A stretch of 64,000 bases of DNA from Gyromitra esculenta. Lineage: Eukaryota; Ascomycota; Pezizomycetes; Pezizales; Discinaceae. Every line of letters starts with the position of its first letter. Positions within the stretch are counted from its first letter, which is position 1. Both the position numbers and the translations under genes were made by a program. The DNA lies in the NCBI GenBank assembly GCA_038503075.1, contig JBCAML010000020.1, forward strand, positions 620,001-684,000. The letters run 5' to 3'. Under the pieces are notes generated by a model. The model did not search any database. It saw only the letters and a list, made by a program, of their open reading frames with translations, and was not told where the DNA came from. Below, piece after piece: positions 22,792 to 35,080 of the stretch.

Positions 22792-24364
22792 ATGTCGCCT
22801 CCACAGCTCCATATGCCATCACCAACGATAGTCCATCGCCCGTCACCGCCGTTGTTATCGACGTCTACCAACGACCCAGCCTGGGGACGTGGAACAGTGC
22901 CCATGACAGTAACCACCGCAGCGGCGACAGGAGGGCGAGGAACTAGCCCTAACCCAAGATCAAAGAAAAGAAAACCATGGCGCAAGCTGTTGTGGGTTAA
23001 GCAAGATTGTAATAAATAAAAAAAGGCTTCCTCTATCTTTGTAAAATGTAGCAGTCGGGCTAACCTGATACCTTAGATCCTGATAATTGGGTAGACCCAA
23101 CATTCCTCTCCCAGCTCCAGCGCAATATCAATGTCCACCCCTACGACTTCTATTCGCTCGTAGCAGACTCAACAGTAATCGTCCAACACCTCTCCTCAGT
23201 CGTCATATTCGTAACCTCCTTCATCGCCATCTCTGCAAAACGTGTATCCCCCGTCGCGGTCGCGGTCGCAAGTTCTGCATTGACGGTGGCAGGATGGGCA
23301 ATCTGGGATATGGGCTACGAAAAGCGCGAGGCGGCGACAGATATACGGAATATGCGAATGAGGTTGGGATTGGATATCCCTGGGGGCCCGCATTCGAGGA
23401 CGCCGTCTGGAAACGGGAGTCATCTGAGGACACCTTCGGGAAATGGAAACGGTGGGGGGGGGTTGCATTCAAGAACACCGTCTGGGAACGGGAATACTAA
23501 TGCTGCGGGCAGCTATTTCCCGTCCTATCATGGGGCGGAGGGAGGGTCGCCAACCAAGAGGTTGGTTGATGAGGGTGTGAGCGCGGAGATGGATAGGGAG
23601 TATGCGAGGAGGGCGCAGAGGACAAGGAGGTTTACAACGGCGAAATCGGCGGCGTTGATTTATTGTATTACCCCTCTCTCCTTTTTTTTTCTCTTCTTGC
23701 GCTCAGGTTTTTAATATGGCGCAGTTACCTTGCTTGGACTATCGCCTATACTTAGGAGTTTGACGAGGACGATAAGCGTTGATAGTATTTGGGCCATTGC
23801 AACTTGGTTGTTCCTTGCCAATTGCCTCGGCTTTGACTATGGCAGTGGCGTAGAAGTCAAGTACTTTTCTATTTCTTTTCTCCTCCCTCATTCAATTTTA
23901 CTAATCATGCAGCAGATTCCCTGCATCCTTACCAACAAACGCAGCCATCACATCATCCGTAGTGCTTGCGTCCCGGCTCCCAGACACAACACATGTATTC
24001 TCGTTGATCCTATTCAGCATCCAAGTGTTTGGTTTATTTCCAGTATTTCGACGATACCTTAAACACGTGTCATGGAACCTTCACGTGCTATTAACGGTAG
24101 TGCTAGTGTTGGGTGCAGCAGGGGGATTAGGCGCTGTAGTAGGGTGGGGCTGGGCAGTTGTTTGGGTCGTTGGGGTGGTGGGTGGAATGGGTGGTTGTGG
24201 GTGGTGGTTAATTGGATTGCAGAAATATAAAAAGTGAGTATCCCTTTTTCTTCTTCTTTCTTTTCTTCTTCCATATCCGGAATTTGATGACTGATGATCG
24301 GGAAAGCGAAATTCATGGACCTTGGGATCCGGCAAGACCAGTCATTCGTAGGCAATGGGAGTAG
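22792..24364 (+). CDS. GPI2: GPI-GlcNAc transferase subunit Gpi2/PIG-C
   Basis: Exons are 22792-23008, 23077-23664, 23725-23860, 23916-24233 and 24307-24364, giving 438 residues. The protein is an ER membrane subunit of the complex that adds N-acetylglucosamine to phosphatidylinositol, the first step of GPI-anchor synthesis. Family signatures: PWRKLLWVKQD with PDNWVDPTFL at the N-terminal side, then VVIFVTSFIAISA, LLGLSPILRSLTRTIS, DSIWAIATWLFLANCL, ASRLPDTTHVFSLILFSIQ and GPWDPARP at the end. Between the second and third hydrophobic segments is a Gly/Ser/Asn-rich loop containing three copies of a (H)SRTPSGNG-like unit. The C-terminal third is very hydrophobic, with a Gly/Val/Trp-rich span. 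The ATG at 22792 is the first in frame; a further upstream exon cannot be excluded. Confidence 0.92.
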
Positions 24365-25134
24365 GTGCGTGTACTTTAGGGGCTTGGTGCAGAATAGATG
24401 GTTAATTGCTAGAATTGAATGTACCCTTTTTATTGGTACCGTTAATACCTGCCTTAATTTCAGCATCTGTGACTTTCGCCGCTGGTATTGTATCAGGCCA
24501 ATAAGTTCTCAAGACTGCAATCACGAATTAAAGACTGGCAAACCCCCCCCCACAGGAAGCGATTCTTGTGGTGAATGTTCGTCATAGTATATCACTCGAT
24601 GATTTTTCCCTTGTACCTTAGGGATGTTTGTTTTGCTTGGGAAGGATTTCCGAGGTATCCTCATAAAGAGTCTCAGAAACGAAAAAATCAAAAATCAAAC
24701 CAAAGACTAGATGTGTTTAAGAACATATCTAGCTATATAAGTTGTGTATGTGTTTGCTAGAGTGAGAGTAACGTTAATCTACATGAGAATCGACCAAGAT
24801 TTATTCTACGCCTCGGCCAAACTGTGAGTGCTTGATGGCTGTTCGTACCCTTTTCCTAGTAACATTTCTAAACTCGACAGACAATAAATACTTAGTGGAG
24901 AGCTTGAGAGAAACAGGTAGTGCGTTTGAAGGTAATATGCCAACGTTTTAATAATGAGTACATGTAGTTTGGTTCTTGGGATATAGGTAATTGCTTGAAA
25001 TTTGTCCTCCCCTCAGATAAGCCAGCTGCATTGGATTGAAGGCGAATATTCACTACGACATGTAGACACGATACATTCCCTCAAAACTCGGAACACAATG
25101 ATTTCTACTCTATTTCTGACTAGTATACAAAAAT
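24365..25134. other. convergent intergenic region GPI2/GH43
   Basis: The two flanking genes end towards each other here. AT-rich, with one TACATGTA near 24958. No gene seen. Confidence 0.5.
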
Positions 25135-26331
25135 TTATTCCCCTGAAGGGCCGGTAAGTACTGTCGATAGGGCGTCCGGTGTTCCAAAGTTAGGAGAGCC
25201 ATCCGAGTTCCAATTGACTTTCTGAGCAAGGGTGTATCTATTTCCATCGCATGAACCAGTCGTAATTGAGGTTGCATGATACACGTTCCAAATCTCAGTC
25301 TCGTCAGGGCTTGTGAAAAACCTAGCATCGAAGCATTAGCGTACGATCTTGAAATTCCAAGAGGTTTGCTAAAATTACCCGTTGTGTCCAGGCCCCAGAT
25401 TTCCGTTTGCGCTACTAAAAACTGGTCCTGACTTTGACCATGAAGCAGCAAGCAACATATCCCCGCTCCCATTCCACGTAAGCAAACCTAACTGATAGCT
25501 AGTCGTCCAACAGTACGAAGCCGAGTAGGTGAGGTAAGTTTTTCCGCCATGATATAGTGCCGCTGGGCCTTCGTTTACGGCGCCTCCAACGACCTCCCAG
25601 GAATTTGTGGGTTCGGAGAGGAGGTATGGCGTTCCCAAGGTGTATGCATTGGTCATCTTGGCAATGTACAGACTTTGCAAGCTGTTTGGGCTGAAGCGAG
25701 ACCATACAAAGTATAGCTGGGCGCCATTACGGAGAACTGTTCCATCGATACCCCATACAGTGCTAAGTTGAGCTTGGTAGGTGTATGTGCCTAAGATGTC
25801 CGTGCCACCTGGTAGATAAACTGTTAGGGAACTAGTTGAGGGCAGAGAAGGTAGATAAGCCAAGTTTATACCTTTAAGAACATGTAGGCGCTGGTTATCA
25901 CAACATGCCGAAGTCCCAGCTGTGTAGTAAATCCACCAAGCGTTATCAATCCAGTGAACCTCTAAAATTAAAATTAAAAAACGTTAACAAAGTCAACTAA
26001 AAGCCAATCACACATGTTAAAACTCTGAAAGGGTAGCTTGTTATCAACCTGGAGCCCAGAAATTCCCAGCCCTAGACGCAGTGCTGTCTGTCCAAACGAC
26101 CTTTGGCGTCGCCGTCTTTAAACCTGCCAAGGTGGTTGCCCGAGTGATCTCAATATCCGTCCATGTTGTAGTCAAAAGGTGGTAGTAGCCTGCAGTGTAT
26201 ACCATGAAGGGATCACTGCCATTAGGTTTTTTGAGCGGGTTCGTAAATGTCGCCCCAAGTGCATGTCTGATAAGAAGACTGAAAAGACACGATATCGCAA
26301 AGCCGCGAAGGCCGGTAGTAGAGAAGTACAT
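25135..26331 (-). CDS. secreted glycoside hydrolase family 43 (probable alpha-L-arabinofuranosidase)
   Basis: Exons on the minus strand are 26331-26049, 25961-25872, 25808-25379 and 25321-25135, giving 329 residues. The start was chosen at 26331 because it begins directly with a signal peptide (about residues 1-27, hydrophobic core GFAISCLFSLLI, then HALGA). The GH43 five-bladed propeller follows. Likely catalytic residues are the Asp in NGSDPFMVY (about 40), the pKa-modulating Asp in WGIDGT (about 146) and the acid Glu in NEGPA (about 204). Other family motifs are GNFWAPEVHWID, YYTAG and LGPGHNGFFTSPD. The enzyme acts outside the cell on arabinose-containing plant polysaccharides. Subfamily and exact substrate are inferred from resemblance only. 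Introns are 87, 63 and 57 bp. Confidence 0.9.
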
Positions 26332-28229
26332 CTTAAACAATGGAGAATGGCCCTCCACGAATGATACTGTGAAGAAACTACGGAATCACTAGGGTTTTAT
26401 AGTCGCCAATTAAAGAGGCTATGATCATTATACTAACTTTGAATGCTTTGCCATTGTCCAGGAGTTACATTATCCCGAATAACGAGTTGAGCAGGCTGGA
26501 AAACCCTTTCTCGGGGTATTCGTGTGCTTTACAGGCATGGGTTATGACCGTGGTTTATTTGGTAGTTTCGCAGTCCTTCATTGCTTGAACCCTGTATTCA
26601 GTTTAGTCTTGAACTCAAACGCACCGCTTGTCAGTTCTAGATATCGAAAATCATCGTGCTATTCAGGTAGTGCTAGTAATTCAGCATGTATCGTTCGGAA
26701 TGATCCGAGTCATGCAGTACGGCCATGGCGCTTCAACGGATACACGTATAGAATTACCGCTCTTGATCAGTGCCTGTACCCCGCAAAACTCCAAACATCA
26801 AGGCGGAGCAAATCTGCCTAAACTGTATGTAGGCATTGTAATTTTTCCAAAACCTGGTTTGATTGAACTCGGGATAACTTGGCGGCCGGCACGGGAAAAG
26901 TACTAGAATGCACCGAAAACTTCTCACCTATTACTTGTTACTTTTTTGCCATGAGATTTTGTTTCCAGCCGGTTCCAGGCATTTGGGATCTTCCCTCAGA
27001 TGAGCTTAGAAAGAACATACCCACAGATGCTCGTCATTCGTGAATCCAATGCTGGTAAGTACAGTAACCACGATGTCCCGGGATTTACTCTGCTCGGCAA
27101 AAGCCTTGGGGTACATCGCTTGACTGACTCTAGATTTCTGGGGAAACTGACAGTTTAATCCGGCGTTGTATGCATTGTCATTTAGATGACCCGGAAACCG
27201 CGGAGTCCTCGGCGCGCCTCTCAAGAAACACCTACCCAGGCATTTACCTAGGTACCACATAGCAAGTATTTTGCTATTATTAGAATATGGAAAGGGTCTA
27301 GTGAGCTGAGTCTCCTGCTTTCTCCTGCTACAACGACTTTAGAATGGGCTACACAGTACCTTGAAGTACTCTATGTTCAATGAAAGCTACCACGATGATA
27401 TGAGATGTATGCAGTAATTTTATCTACGCCTCGTCGAATTGGGGTTCGTGGTTTCGAGACGATATATAACCTCACCCTATGCCGCATATGCATTTACACA
27501 TGGTACAAGTAGCTGATCCAATTACCGATTTACTTGAATGTGAAATAAGCTCGAAATTCTTTTCTTTTTCCGTAAACTGGCAATTGCAAACCCAACCAAG
27601 AAAGACGCTAGTATTATGCTTAAACAACCGGAAGTTCAGCGATCTGGCGCGAACTACACGAACGTTTATCCACCTGTAGCACATACCAGTCCTTCAGCTC
27701 AGTTACCTATGACAGGTAAACGGAGGCTTTTCCGTAAGAAACATACCTCGCGTTGATTGAAGTAGTTTTCTCTCTGATGATGTTTCCTTCCACCATTTTC
27801 CAATTTTATATACTGAAACACCAAGTGTTAATTCCAATCGGTTCGCTTTAAAGCCAAGAGATGGATCGTAGCAGTCCTCCTCCTTTCCCTTAGCTTTCTT
27901 CCCCTTCCAGGAGCACCTATTTACAGCAGATAGCATCAATACATACGATTATATTCCACAAAACTGCTCTACTACACCCCTTTCTTCCAGAGACCCCTCG
28001 TTAACCCTAGATCACCTCGGGAATCGGCAACAGTCAATTATTTCTACACTATACAGCGTCGTCAGCTCGTCTACACGACACTTTGATCATGAAGCTTGAG
28101 GAATATTTGTTTCAGCTCGCTTTTAGGCAATTGGCAAGCTGAGATCCCCAGACATACCCCGGAATGTATTCGTTCGAAGCCGAGGCTGCGATTGGTAGAG
28201 CGGAGAAGTGGGGAATCCCTGCATGCGCA
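26332..28229. other. intergenic DNA upstream of GH43
   Basis: Promoter side of the GH43 gene and about 1.5 kb of sequence with no supported exon. Several short open frames on both strands lack splice or family support. Confidence 0.45.
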
Positions 28230-28410
28230 TACCGTAGTATTTGGTGAAATTCGTTCCGGCGCTAGTGGGTAAGACATGCATATAATCTGTTAATACTCTA
28301 CGTTTATGATGCCGCTGGGGGGTTTTTAGCGGAAAATCATGGAGAATTAACACGTCCTATGCATGTCTTACCTACTAGCGCCGGAACGAATTTCACCAAA
28401 TACTACGGTA
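28230..28410. mobile_element. MITE-like element with 52-bp terminal inverted repeats and TA flanks
   Basis: The 52 bases from 28230 (TACCGTAGTATTTGGTGAAA...) recur inverted at the right end, ending at 28410, with one mismatch. About 77 bp lie between the arms. A TA dinucleotide stands at both outer ends (28230-28231 and 28409-28410), as left by Tc1/mariner-type insertion. It has no coding capacity, so it would be a non-autonomous element. Confidence 0.8.
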
Positions 28411-28856
28411 TATCTCCATCGTTATATTTCGGAAACATCCCCATGGCCATATTAATGGCAAGCTTTTTTATCGGCAAGAAACAGTGTACTTAATATGCGA
28501 AAATATCCTTCCTTGGTGACAGCTGCGGTTCCGTTCGGAAAGGATTTTCCCAGAATTGTTCATGTGCTTCCAAAATTATGTCCTTGGGGATCCGATGGCC
28601 ACACCTTATGCACAAGCCAGCTACAAAAATTGCTCCATCGCAATGTATGACGGTGTGCGGTTATAGTGTTATTCCTTCCAGATCGATCATCTCCCTGATG
28701 CCTTGCGTTTATGCGAGAAATTTTGAATAAATATGCCTCCATGATGCCTGCCCATCTCCAGGTGGCCTTCATCAAAAATACCCATGGGTTCGCCCATGGT
28801 CATCTCAAGCCCCGCACAAATGTCCTGCTCCGCATTCCAAAAACCGCACCACCAAT
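28411..28856. other. upstream region of the gene at 28857
   Basis: The frame of the following exon stays open back to a stop near 28720 but contains no ATG there. 28720-28856 is therefore treated as leader. An unrecognised upstream exon is possible. Confidence 0.4.
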
Positions 28857-29870
28857 ATGGACAACTGGTATTCGTATACTGTTTATTCAGCGGCTCCACC
28901 AAGACCATTCCTTCGCCAAAAGATTGAAAAGTTGCCCAGCGAACCTTCTTTGCGCCGAGGCCCTGGAAGCCAGAAGAGTTCCAGCTCAAGCGACACGGGT
29001 TCCAGAAATGGAGACTCATCAAAGACCGAGAAATATCGGAAGTTTCTATTTATTGGGCGAAGAAAGAAACATCGGCATTTACCTGAAACCTCCTTCGATA
29101 GTATGACCGGTGGTTCGGGGGGTGTTACAGCGGAAGAGGTCTTCAAAGCAATAGCGTATTCCGAATGCGGTATGCTTGCACTTATACTCGTAATATTCCT
29201 GGAAACATACGTATACTAATTACTACCCGAATATAGAACAGCAATCCGCTCATCCTACCATCGAAAAACAATCCAGTTTCTCCAGACCTATCAACCCTAG
29301 AAAATTTCAGCTTCGTGGAAGCGAGCCCGATAAACGGAGATATAGCGATGGCTCTTACCAAAGTACTGATACCTTTACTCAAGAGCAACAAAAAATTCCT
29401 ATCCCCTCAAAAGGACGCAATTCGCCAAACCCTTTCAAACCCTTATTTTCGCATACATCGTCCGAAGGTAAGGCTTCTATTTTATTTTATTTTGATCCCT
29501 CAACCCTTGATTCGATCAGTACCCTGGCTAACTTTCATGGTATCGAAAAGTAACATTAAGGAATACTGAATCTATTCGTTTGGAGGATACTTCAAAAGCA
29601 TCGATAATTTTAACAGAAAGAACCTGGTCACCATTGAAAGATAGGCGTAGTTTCGTCCCAAGACCCCTCAGTTCAGGGTCAAATACCCTCGGGGAAGTTG
29701 AACCTTCAATACCCATCCGTCTTGATAAAAAATTCCCTGCACGGTTACGGGTAAATCCGTTCCGCGCTAAGCACACTCGTTCAAGAAGCGATCAATCCGA
29801 ACCGTTTGGATCATGGGAGGAAGCTGTAGACTGGTGGTATGAATACGGGGAAGAAGATGTTGAGGAGTAA
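28857..29870 (+). CDS. unrecognised protein, three exons (287 aa)
   Basis: Exons are 28857-29169, 29237-29467 and 29551-29870. Introns of 67 bp (GTATGC...ATATAG, branch tactaat) and 83 bp (GTAAGG...AAAAG, branch ggctaac) join the frames with matching phase, which is the main evidence that this is a gene. The product is basic, polar and probably largely disordered. It has a Ser-rich stretch (GSQKSSSSSDTGS), a basic patch (GRRKKHRH), a short helical segment (TAEEVFKAIAYSE) and a distinctive acidic, aromatic C-terminus (GSWEEAVDWWYEYGEEDVEE). No catalytic or membrane motif is visible and I do not recognise the family. The start is the first ATG in frame and is uncertain. It is divergent from the GH43 gene. 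Confidence 0.65.
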
Positions 29871-30457
29871 TGTGCTTGTGGATATAGAAAAAAAGTGAAC
29901 TGTAGTTTTTTTTGTCTTGGTTTTTCTCTTTCTTGCTGTTCGGTTTGCGCAGGAGTTTAGGTACAGGAATGAAATTAAACTCACTTATCATTTATTTTGC
30001 CGTTATTAGTAGAGAAGTCATGATCCCCCAATCACCTAAGTAGATACGTGTGTGGTTTCCGCATTTTAGTCACAAGTACTTTAAGTCTGCAATCTGTGGA
30101 AAATCGCGTAGCTCCATGTATTAAAGCAATATATATCTCAGTCATCCGGCCGTTCAAACTCATGTCTGGCCTTCTGGGCATCAGAATTTCTGGCATAACG
30201 TCCCTTGTCCATCCTATCTTGGTAAGCTACTTTGTCTGTAAAGTCGAGTGATCCATTGTGAATGTTCTATGCCAAGCCCACCCCATACAACAGAGCAAAA
30301 CACGTCCATCATCCTTGAGTGGTTCGTACAACCTTTCAACGACACCCATCAGACAACAACTACCACAGCCGCCAACCCAACACCCAAAAGCCCCTCCTCG
30401 AATCTCTCCAGCACCTCTCCCAAGAAAATAAATAAATACCTAAACCCCGACGCATAA
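29871..30457. other. intergenic spacer before SmE
   Basis: A T-rich 3' flank of the preceding gene (29890-29930), then the leader of SmE. No further gene seen. Confidence 0.5.
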
Positions 30458-30939
30458 ATGGCATCTCGAGGCGGCGGCGGCGGAGGTGGTAGAAGGGTGC
30501 TTCTTCCCCCCATTAATTTTATCTTTAAGCTGTTGCAACAGCACTCTACCGTGCAGATCTGGCTATACGAACAGCTTGCGATCCGTATCGAGGGGAAGAT
30601 CAGGGTGCGTTTTGCTTTCTCACAGCGACTTGCAGCTCCGTCCTTGTGTTTCCAATGCTCCATAGTTCGATTGATTGATTGTGTATGCGTGACAACTATA
30701 GGGCTTTGACGAGTTCATGAATCTCGTGGTCGACGATGCGGTTGAAGTTAAGATGGCTACAAAGGATGAGGCAGAAAGCAGGAGAGAGCTCGGTATGTTG
30801 TTTTTCCGTTCTAGATGCTCTACACCTTTCCGTCGGGGATCGGGTATTTGTATGGCAGCAACTGATTGAATTCCTACAAACAATAGGTCAGATACTTTTG
30901 AAGGGCGACAACGTGTCATTGATACAGAGTTTACAATGA
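30458..30939 (+). CDS. SME1: small nuclear ribonucleoprotein SmE
   Basis: Exons are 30458-30604, 30702-30792 and 30887-30939, giving 96 residues, the family length. SmE is one of the seven Sm proteins forming the ring on U1, U2, U4 and U5 snRNAs in the spliceosome. After a glycine-rich start come the helix PPINFIFKLLQQ, the Sm1 region (VQIWLYEQLAIRIEGKIRGF, DEFMNLVVDDAVEV) and the Sm2 strand (GQILLKGDNVSLIQSL) at the C-terminus. Introns of 97 and 94 bp preserve phase. It faces the CCT-eta gene, with about 540 bp between the two stop codons. Confidence 0.95.
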
Positions 30940-31478
30940 TGACATTAATCCAATAAACTCGAAGCCGGATGGGAAGCGGGGTGGGCGGCGCGGGAGGACT
31001 ACGGATGGGTTATGTTTCGCAATATCATCATTCGACGGATAATAGCGGGATGACCATATGGCGTGGTTCGACCGTGAATCAATTGAACAGAGGCTCCCAG
31101 CCGGCGAGTTTTGTGTTTCGGGCTATATCTTCTACGAGCGTTTATCTTTCGTACATTCCATGATAAAATCCACCAAAGTCCGTTTCTTCAAATGATCATA
31201 CTAAGTGAATCCAATCTCGGGTGTCAAAAAGCTCATACCACATGTATCAAGAATCTAAAAGTATCTTATAAACGTAAACAAACAAGCAAGTCGCTCATTA
31301 TCAAGGTCTGCCTATAGAGATATCTACACCTAAATCTATAAACAGAGATCGAACTTTATAAATGCGGGATGGTTAATCATGAACATATACTTTATCTATT
31401 CCATGAATTGTAAATTTAATTTTTTATTCCAAGATAACCCTCCTTACAGCCCATGGTATATACCCCCTCGTTATCCAT
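30940..31478. other. convergent 3' region SmE/CCT-eta
   Basis: Downstream region shared by two convergent genes. Small open frames here have no splice or family support. Confidence 0.5.
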
Positions 31479-33703
31479 CTATCGCCTCGGCATACCTCTG
31501 CCGCGTCCCCTTAGAGCTCGTTGAGCAGCACCACGAGGCATCTGCGAAAGACACAATATATTAGCTTCAATTCACTTGAAAAAAGGGAAAGAATGGTTAC
31601 TCACAGCAGGCCCGCCTTGCGGCTGTTCCGACTCCTGATTCTTGACCGTTTCATCGACCGATAAGATCAAACAAGCAGCTTCAGTTGCAGCCTGAATAGC
31701 GTTGATCTTGACCGCCGTAGGCTCCCAAACGAACTTCTCTAGATTGTTCGCAATTCCTTCATTGACGATATCGACACCAGCCCAGGTCTCGCCATTATGA
31801 TGGCGCATACGGAGTTTGTTCAAAATGTCAGTTGCATCAAAGCCTGCATTGTCACACAGCTGTCGGGGGATGATCTCAAGCGCTTTCGCGAAGGCAGCGA
31901 TGATTAGCTGCTGCTTACCCGCAATAGTGCGGGAGTATTCGCGCAGGTACTTTGAGATCTCCATCTCACAAGCACCACCGCCAGCAACGATGTAGTCGTT
32001 CTTGATAGCCTTCTTGACGATCATGATGGCGTCATGGAGTGAACGTTCAACTTCTGCGATGAACTGCTCAGCGCCACCACGAAGGACGAGGGTGCAGGTC
32101 TTAGCTGCAGGGCAACCCTCAAAGAAGTTGAAGCGTTCGCCACCAATTTGGCGTTCCTCAAACCGTTCGCAGGTGCCAAGGTGCTTTTCGTGAATGTCTG
32201 AACAAGTAGACTGAACACTGGCACCAACAGCTTTGACGACACGATCCATGTCGTCAGCCGTGACACGACCAGCGCAGAAGATATCCCTATCGGCGAAATA
32301 CCTGTGCGAGTTTTTAGCACTTGACAATCTATCATCTCAGACAAACATGATTACATACTGTGTAGCAAGATCTCCGACTGGTAGCTTCGAAAGGACAACC
32401 TTTGCCCCAGTCTTTGCCAACGCCTCTAGCTTCTGGAAGATAATCTGCCATTCGGCATCCACTATAGCTTGATATTCCTAGAGAAGTATCTATTAGCATA
32501 CGCTTAATGAGTGATGAAGGTACATGTTTACTTGCCGAAACCTGCTCTACTCTAATCTCCGCATTATCCTTCTCGCTTTCTAGAATCCATGTTAGTACCA
32601 AGACCCAAAAGCACCAGGCATCTTAATGGACCCACTCAATTCCAGTTCGACGTTCAAGCACACGATTTTGGGATTATTGAAGGACTTCGGCTGCTGCTCG
32701 AAACCAGCATAGGAGAACTACGCCGAGAATTAGGTCAGCTGGGTGTTGCAGAGGATGGTGAGTTCTCGTCAAGGTGGGGCAAGCAACTTACAGTCTTTTT
32801 GAAGGCTACACCATTCACAAATAGCGAATCCTGCAAACCTCCACCGGGTACCTTCTTCATTCCGATGAGCCTTTCGTTTAGCTCTTCTTGATCCAACGAC
32901 ATGACCGAATCCACAACCACTTAATCCGGCACAAGTCAGCCTCTTTTCCATGCATCCCCCGAGTCACCACACACTACACCTAGCAGCAGGAAAGAAATAA
33001 ACATACTCTTAGCAAAGAACGTGGAGTTCCTCTTAATCAGCTTCGAGCTCATTGCTGTCGTCGCCAACTTCAACAACGTATCCCTCCTATCGCCCTTCTC
33101 AATCCTGACTGCAATTTCCTTAATCTTATTCTCCGCCAGCCTAGCTGCAGTCCTATAACCCTTGATGATGACCTGCGAGCTCACACCCTCCTCTACGAAC
33201 TGCTTGCTCTCCTTCAGAATCTCACCAGCCAATACGACAACAGAAGTGGTCCCATCACCAACTTCGGCGTCTTGCGAACGCGCAATATCTGTAAGTATCC
33301 GAGCGGCAGGATGCACGATGTCAAGTAGCTACATGCGAAGGTTTGATGAGCTAAATGTGCACCAATAAGTAATGTGTGTGTATATAGACGTACCTTCATG
33401 ACCGTAGCACCATCATTTGTGATTGTCTGTCGTCCATTCGCATCCACGAGGAGCAGATCTCCGCCGTAAGGCCCCAACGTACTCTTCACTGTATCTTGAA
33501 CTGCCAAACATGCGTTGATATTGGAGATGATCTGACCACGACCTTGTGAAGCATCGGTCCCTGCATAAACACCCCCACTACCGAATTAGCTTGCTGAAAT
33601 CTCCCTTTCATCAACCCAATCCTCGCAAACTAAACAGCAAGAAGAGGAACCACGTACCCTCTTTCAGCACGATAATCGTGGGAGTTTGTCCATTGAAGGC
33701 CAT
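31479..33703 (-). CDS. CCT7: T-complex protein 1 subunit eta (CCT7)
   Basis: Nine exons on the minus strand: 33703-33658, 33560-33394, 33328-33007, 32919-32792, 32717-32636, 32579-32536, 32477-32359, 32301-31605 and 31541-31479, giving 555 residues. This subunit of the cytosolic TRiC/CCT chaperonin folds actin, tubulin and other proteins using ATP. Group II chaperonin motifs: [50 protein letters not shown] and [17 protein letters not shown]. The C-terminus is a basic tail ([13 protein letters not shown]) encoded by a separate 63-bp exon. All introns are 56-97 bp. The one at 32535-32478 appears to use a GC donor (GCAAGT). Confidence 0.96.
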
Positions 33704-35080
33704 GATGTGGTGATTTTTATCGTCAACGTTCAGTTACGCTTTAAGTGGGGTTGAAATGAACGATCGAGGGGTAGAAAAAAATGGGTATCTAGATAGTTCA
33801 TGCCAACTGTAAGCCAAACTGTACCGCATATCACCCATCAGAGAAAATATCATCTTACTCTTCGACCGAGACCGTAGATGATGCGTGACGGTAAATTGGC
33901 GTTGTGGGGTTAAAACCGTAGTAAGGTGGAGGGGTGTCGTGGATTACACACGAGCCGCGAACTTTTTTGAGATTGTGGCGGTGGCCAGTATCTTGTGACC
34001 CATACGTCAACCGGTGGCTCAGTTTCGTTTCATCTCCGGACCGGTAACAGCATACCTATTTCGTTTCAGCAAAAAGATATCCTCTTACACTTTGTTTTAC
34101 TACTCTAGGCTGGGAAATCCATGTCACGATATCGTATTTTCCTGAATTTTCAATGGATAATTCCCTGCGAATACAGCAGTCTGACCTGATATGTCACTGT
34201 ATCAAGTAAATACCCTTTCATTCAACTACGAACTACCTACCCTACAAACTTCTCCATTTTGCTAGTTAATACACGGTACCTTGCCCATACCTCCATTCCC
34301 CCACCCGTACTTGGAAATACGAGGAGGAGAGTGAGTCATAGGAAACAAGAGAAGTTCCCAGGTATTTAATTATCGACCCAGGAAAGTAGGTGGAAGGAAA
34401 AAGAAGAAATTCTCCCCAAACCAGATCCTCGCGCTTCGTTGTTCGCCTTCTCACTAGGTCCCCATTCCCAGACTTCAACTTCAGGTGATCGTAAGAAACA
34501 ATAAACCCCACTGCAGATACTGCTCAAGAAAAAAGGCGCAAGGATAACGAGAGCAAAGGTGATAGTATCTTGCACAGCTATAGAACAAGCGAGTGAGCGG
34601 TGAGTTGGTGACATAAAACCATGGGATTTCTTGGTAAAGAGAAACCAAACCGATGGAGGTCAAAGTAAAAGAGAGCAAGTAGCAGAAGATCAACAAATAC
34701 GAAGAGGAAGAAATCAAAAAAAAAAAACCCCCCTTGACTTTCCCTTCAACAGATTTCCTACCATTCCCAGAACTGTAACCCAGTCAGTCGGCCCAATGGG
34801 TGTTGAAAGACGTAGATCCAACCACAAGGATAGAAATGATAAAGCAGCAAATAGAAAACGAATGTGATTAAAGAAAGTAGCGAGTGATGAAATAACTGGT
34901 GGTACCAGAGCCCCAACCCAAACATGTAAACGAATGAAGAGAGACTGACATGACAAAAGCTGTCATAGTAACCTCTTCCAACGATGAGACTCATCCGAGA
35001 TATGAAGCCCTTGAAAAAAGCAAAGCATAACCAAGCCAACAAAACCACAAGAAAAAAGTCAAACCAAGGATTAATGTATG
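33704..35080. other. upstream region of CCT7 and 3' flank of the next gene
   Basis: Both neighbours are on the minus strand. 33704-34260 is the CCT7 promoter side. 34500-35080 is purine-rich on the plus strand (T-rich on the transcribed sense) and probably 3' UTR of the gene at 35081. No other gene seen. Confidence 0.5.

Noticed and set aside
27703..27939. 78-codon minus-strand frame with a GT donor-like end
   Set aside because: Tried to extend by splicing; the phase-compatible acceptors lead to immediate stops.
28180..28235. tRNA-like A box (ATTGGTAGAGCGG)
   Set aside because: No T arm, acceptor pairing or terminator follows at tRNA distance.
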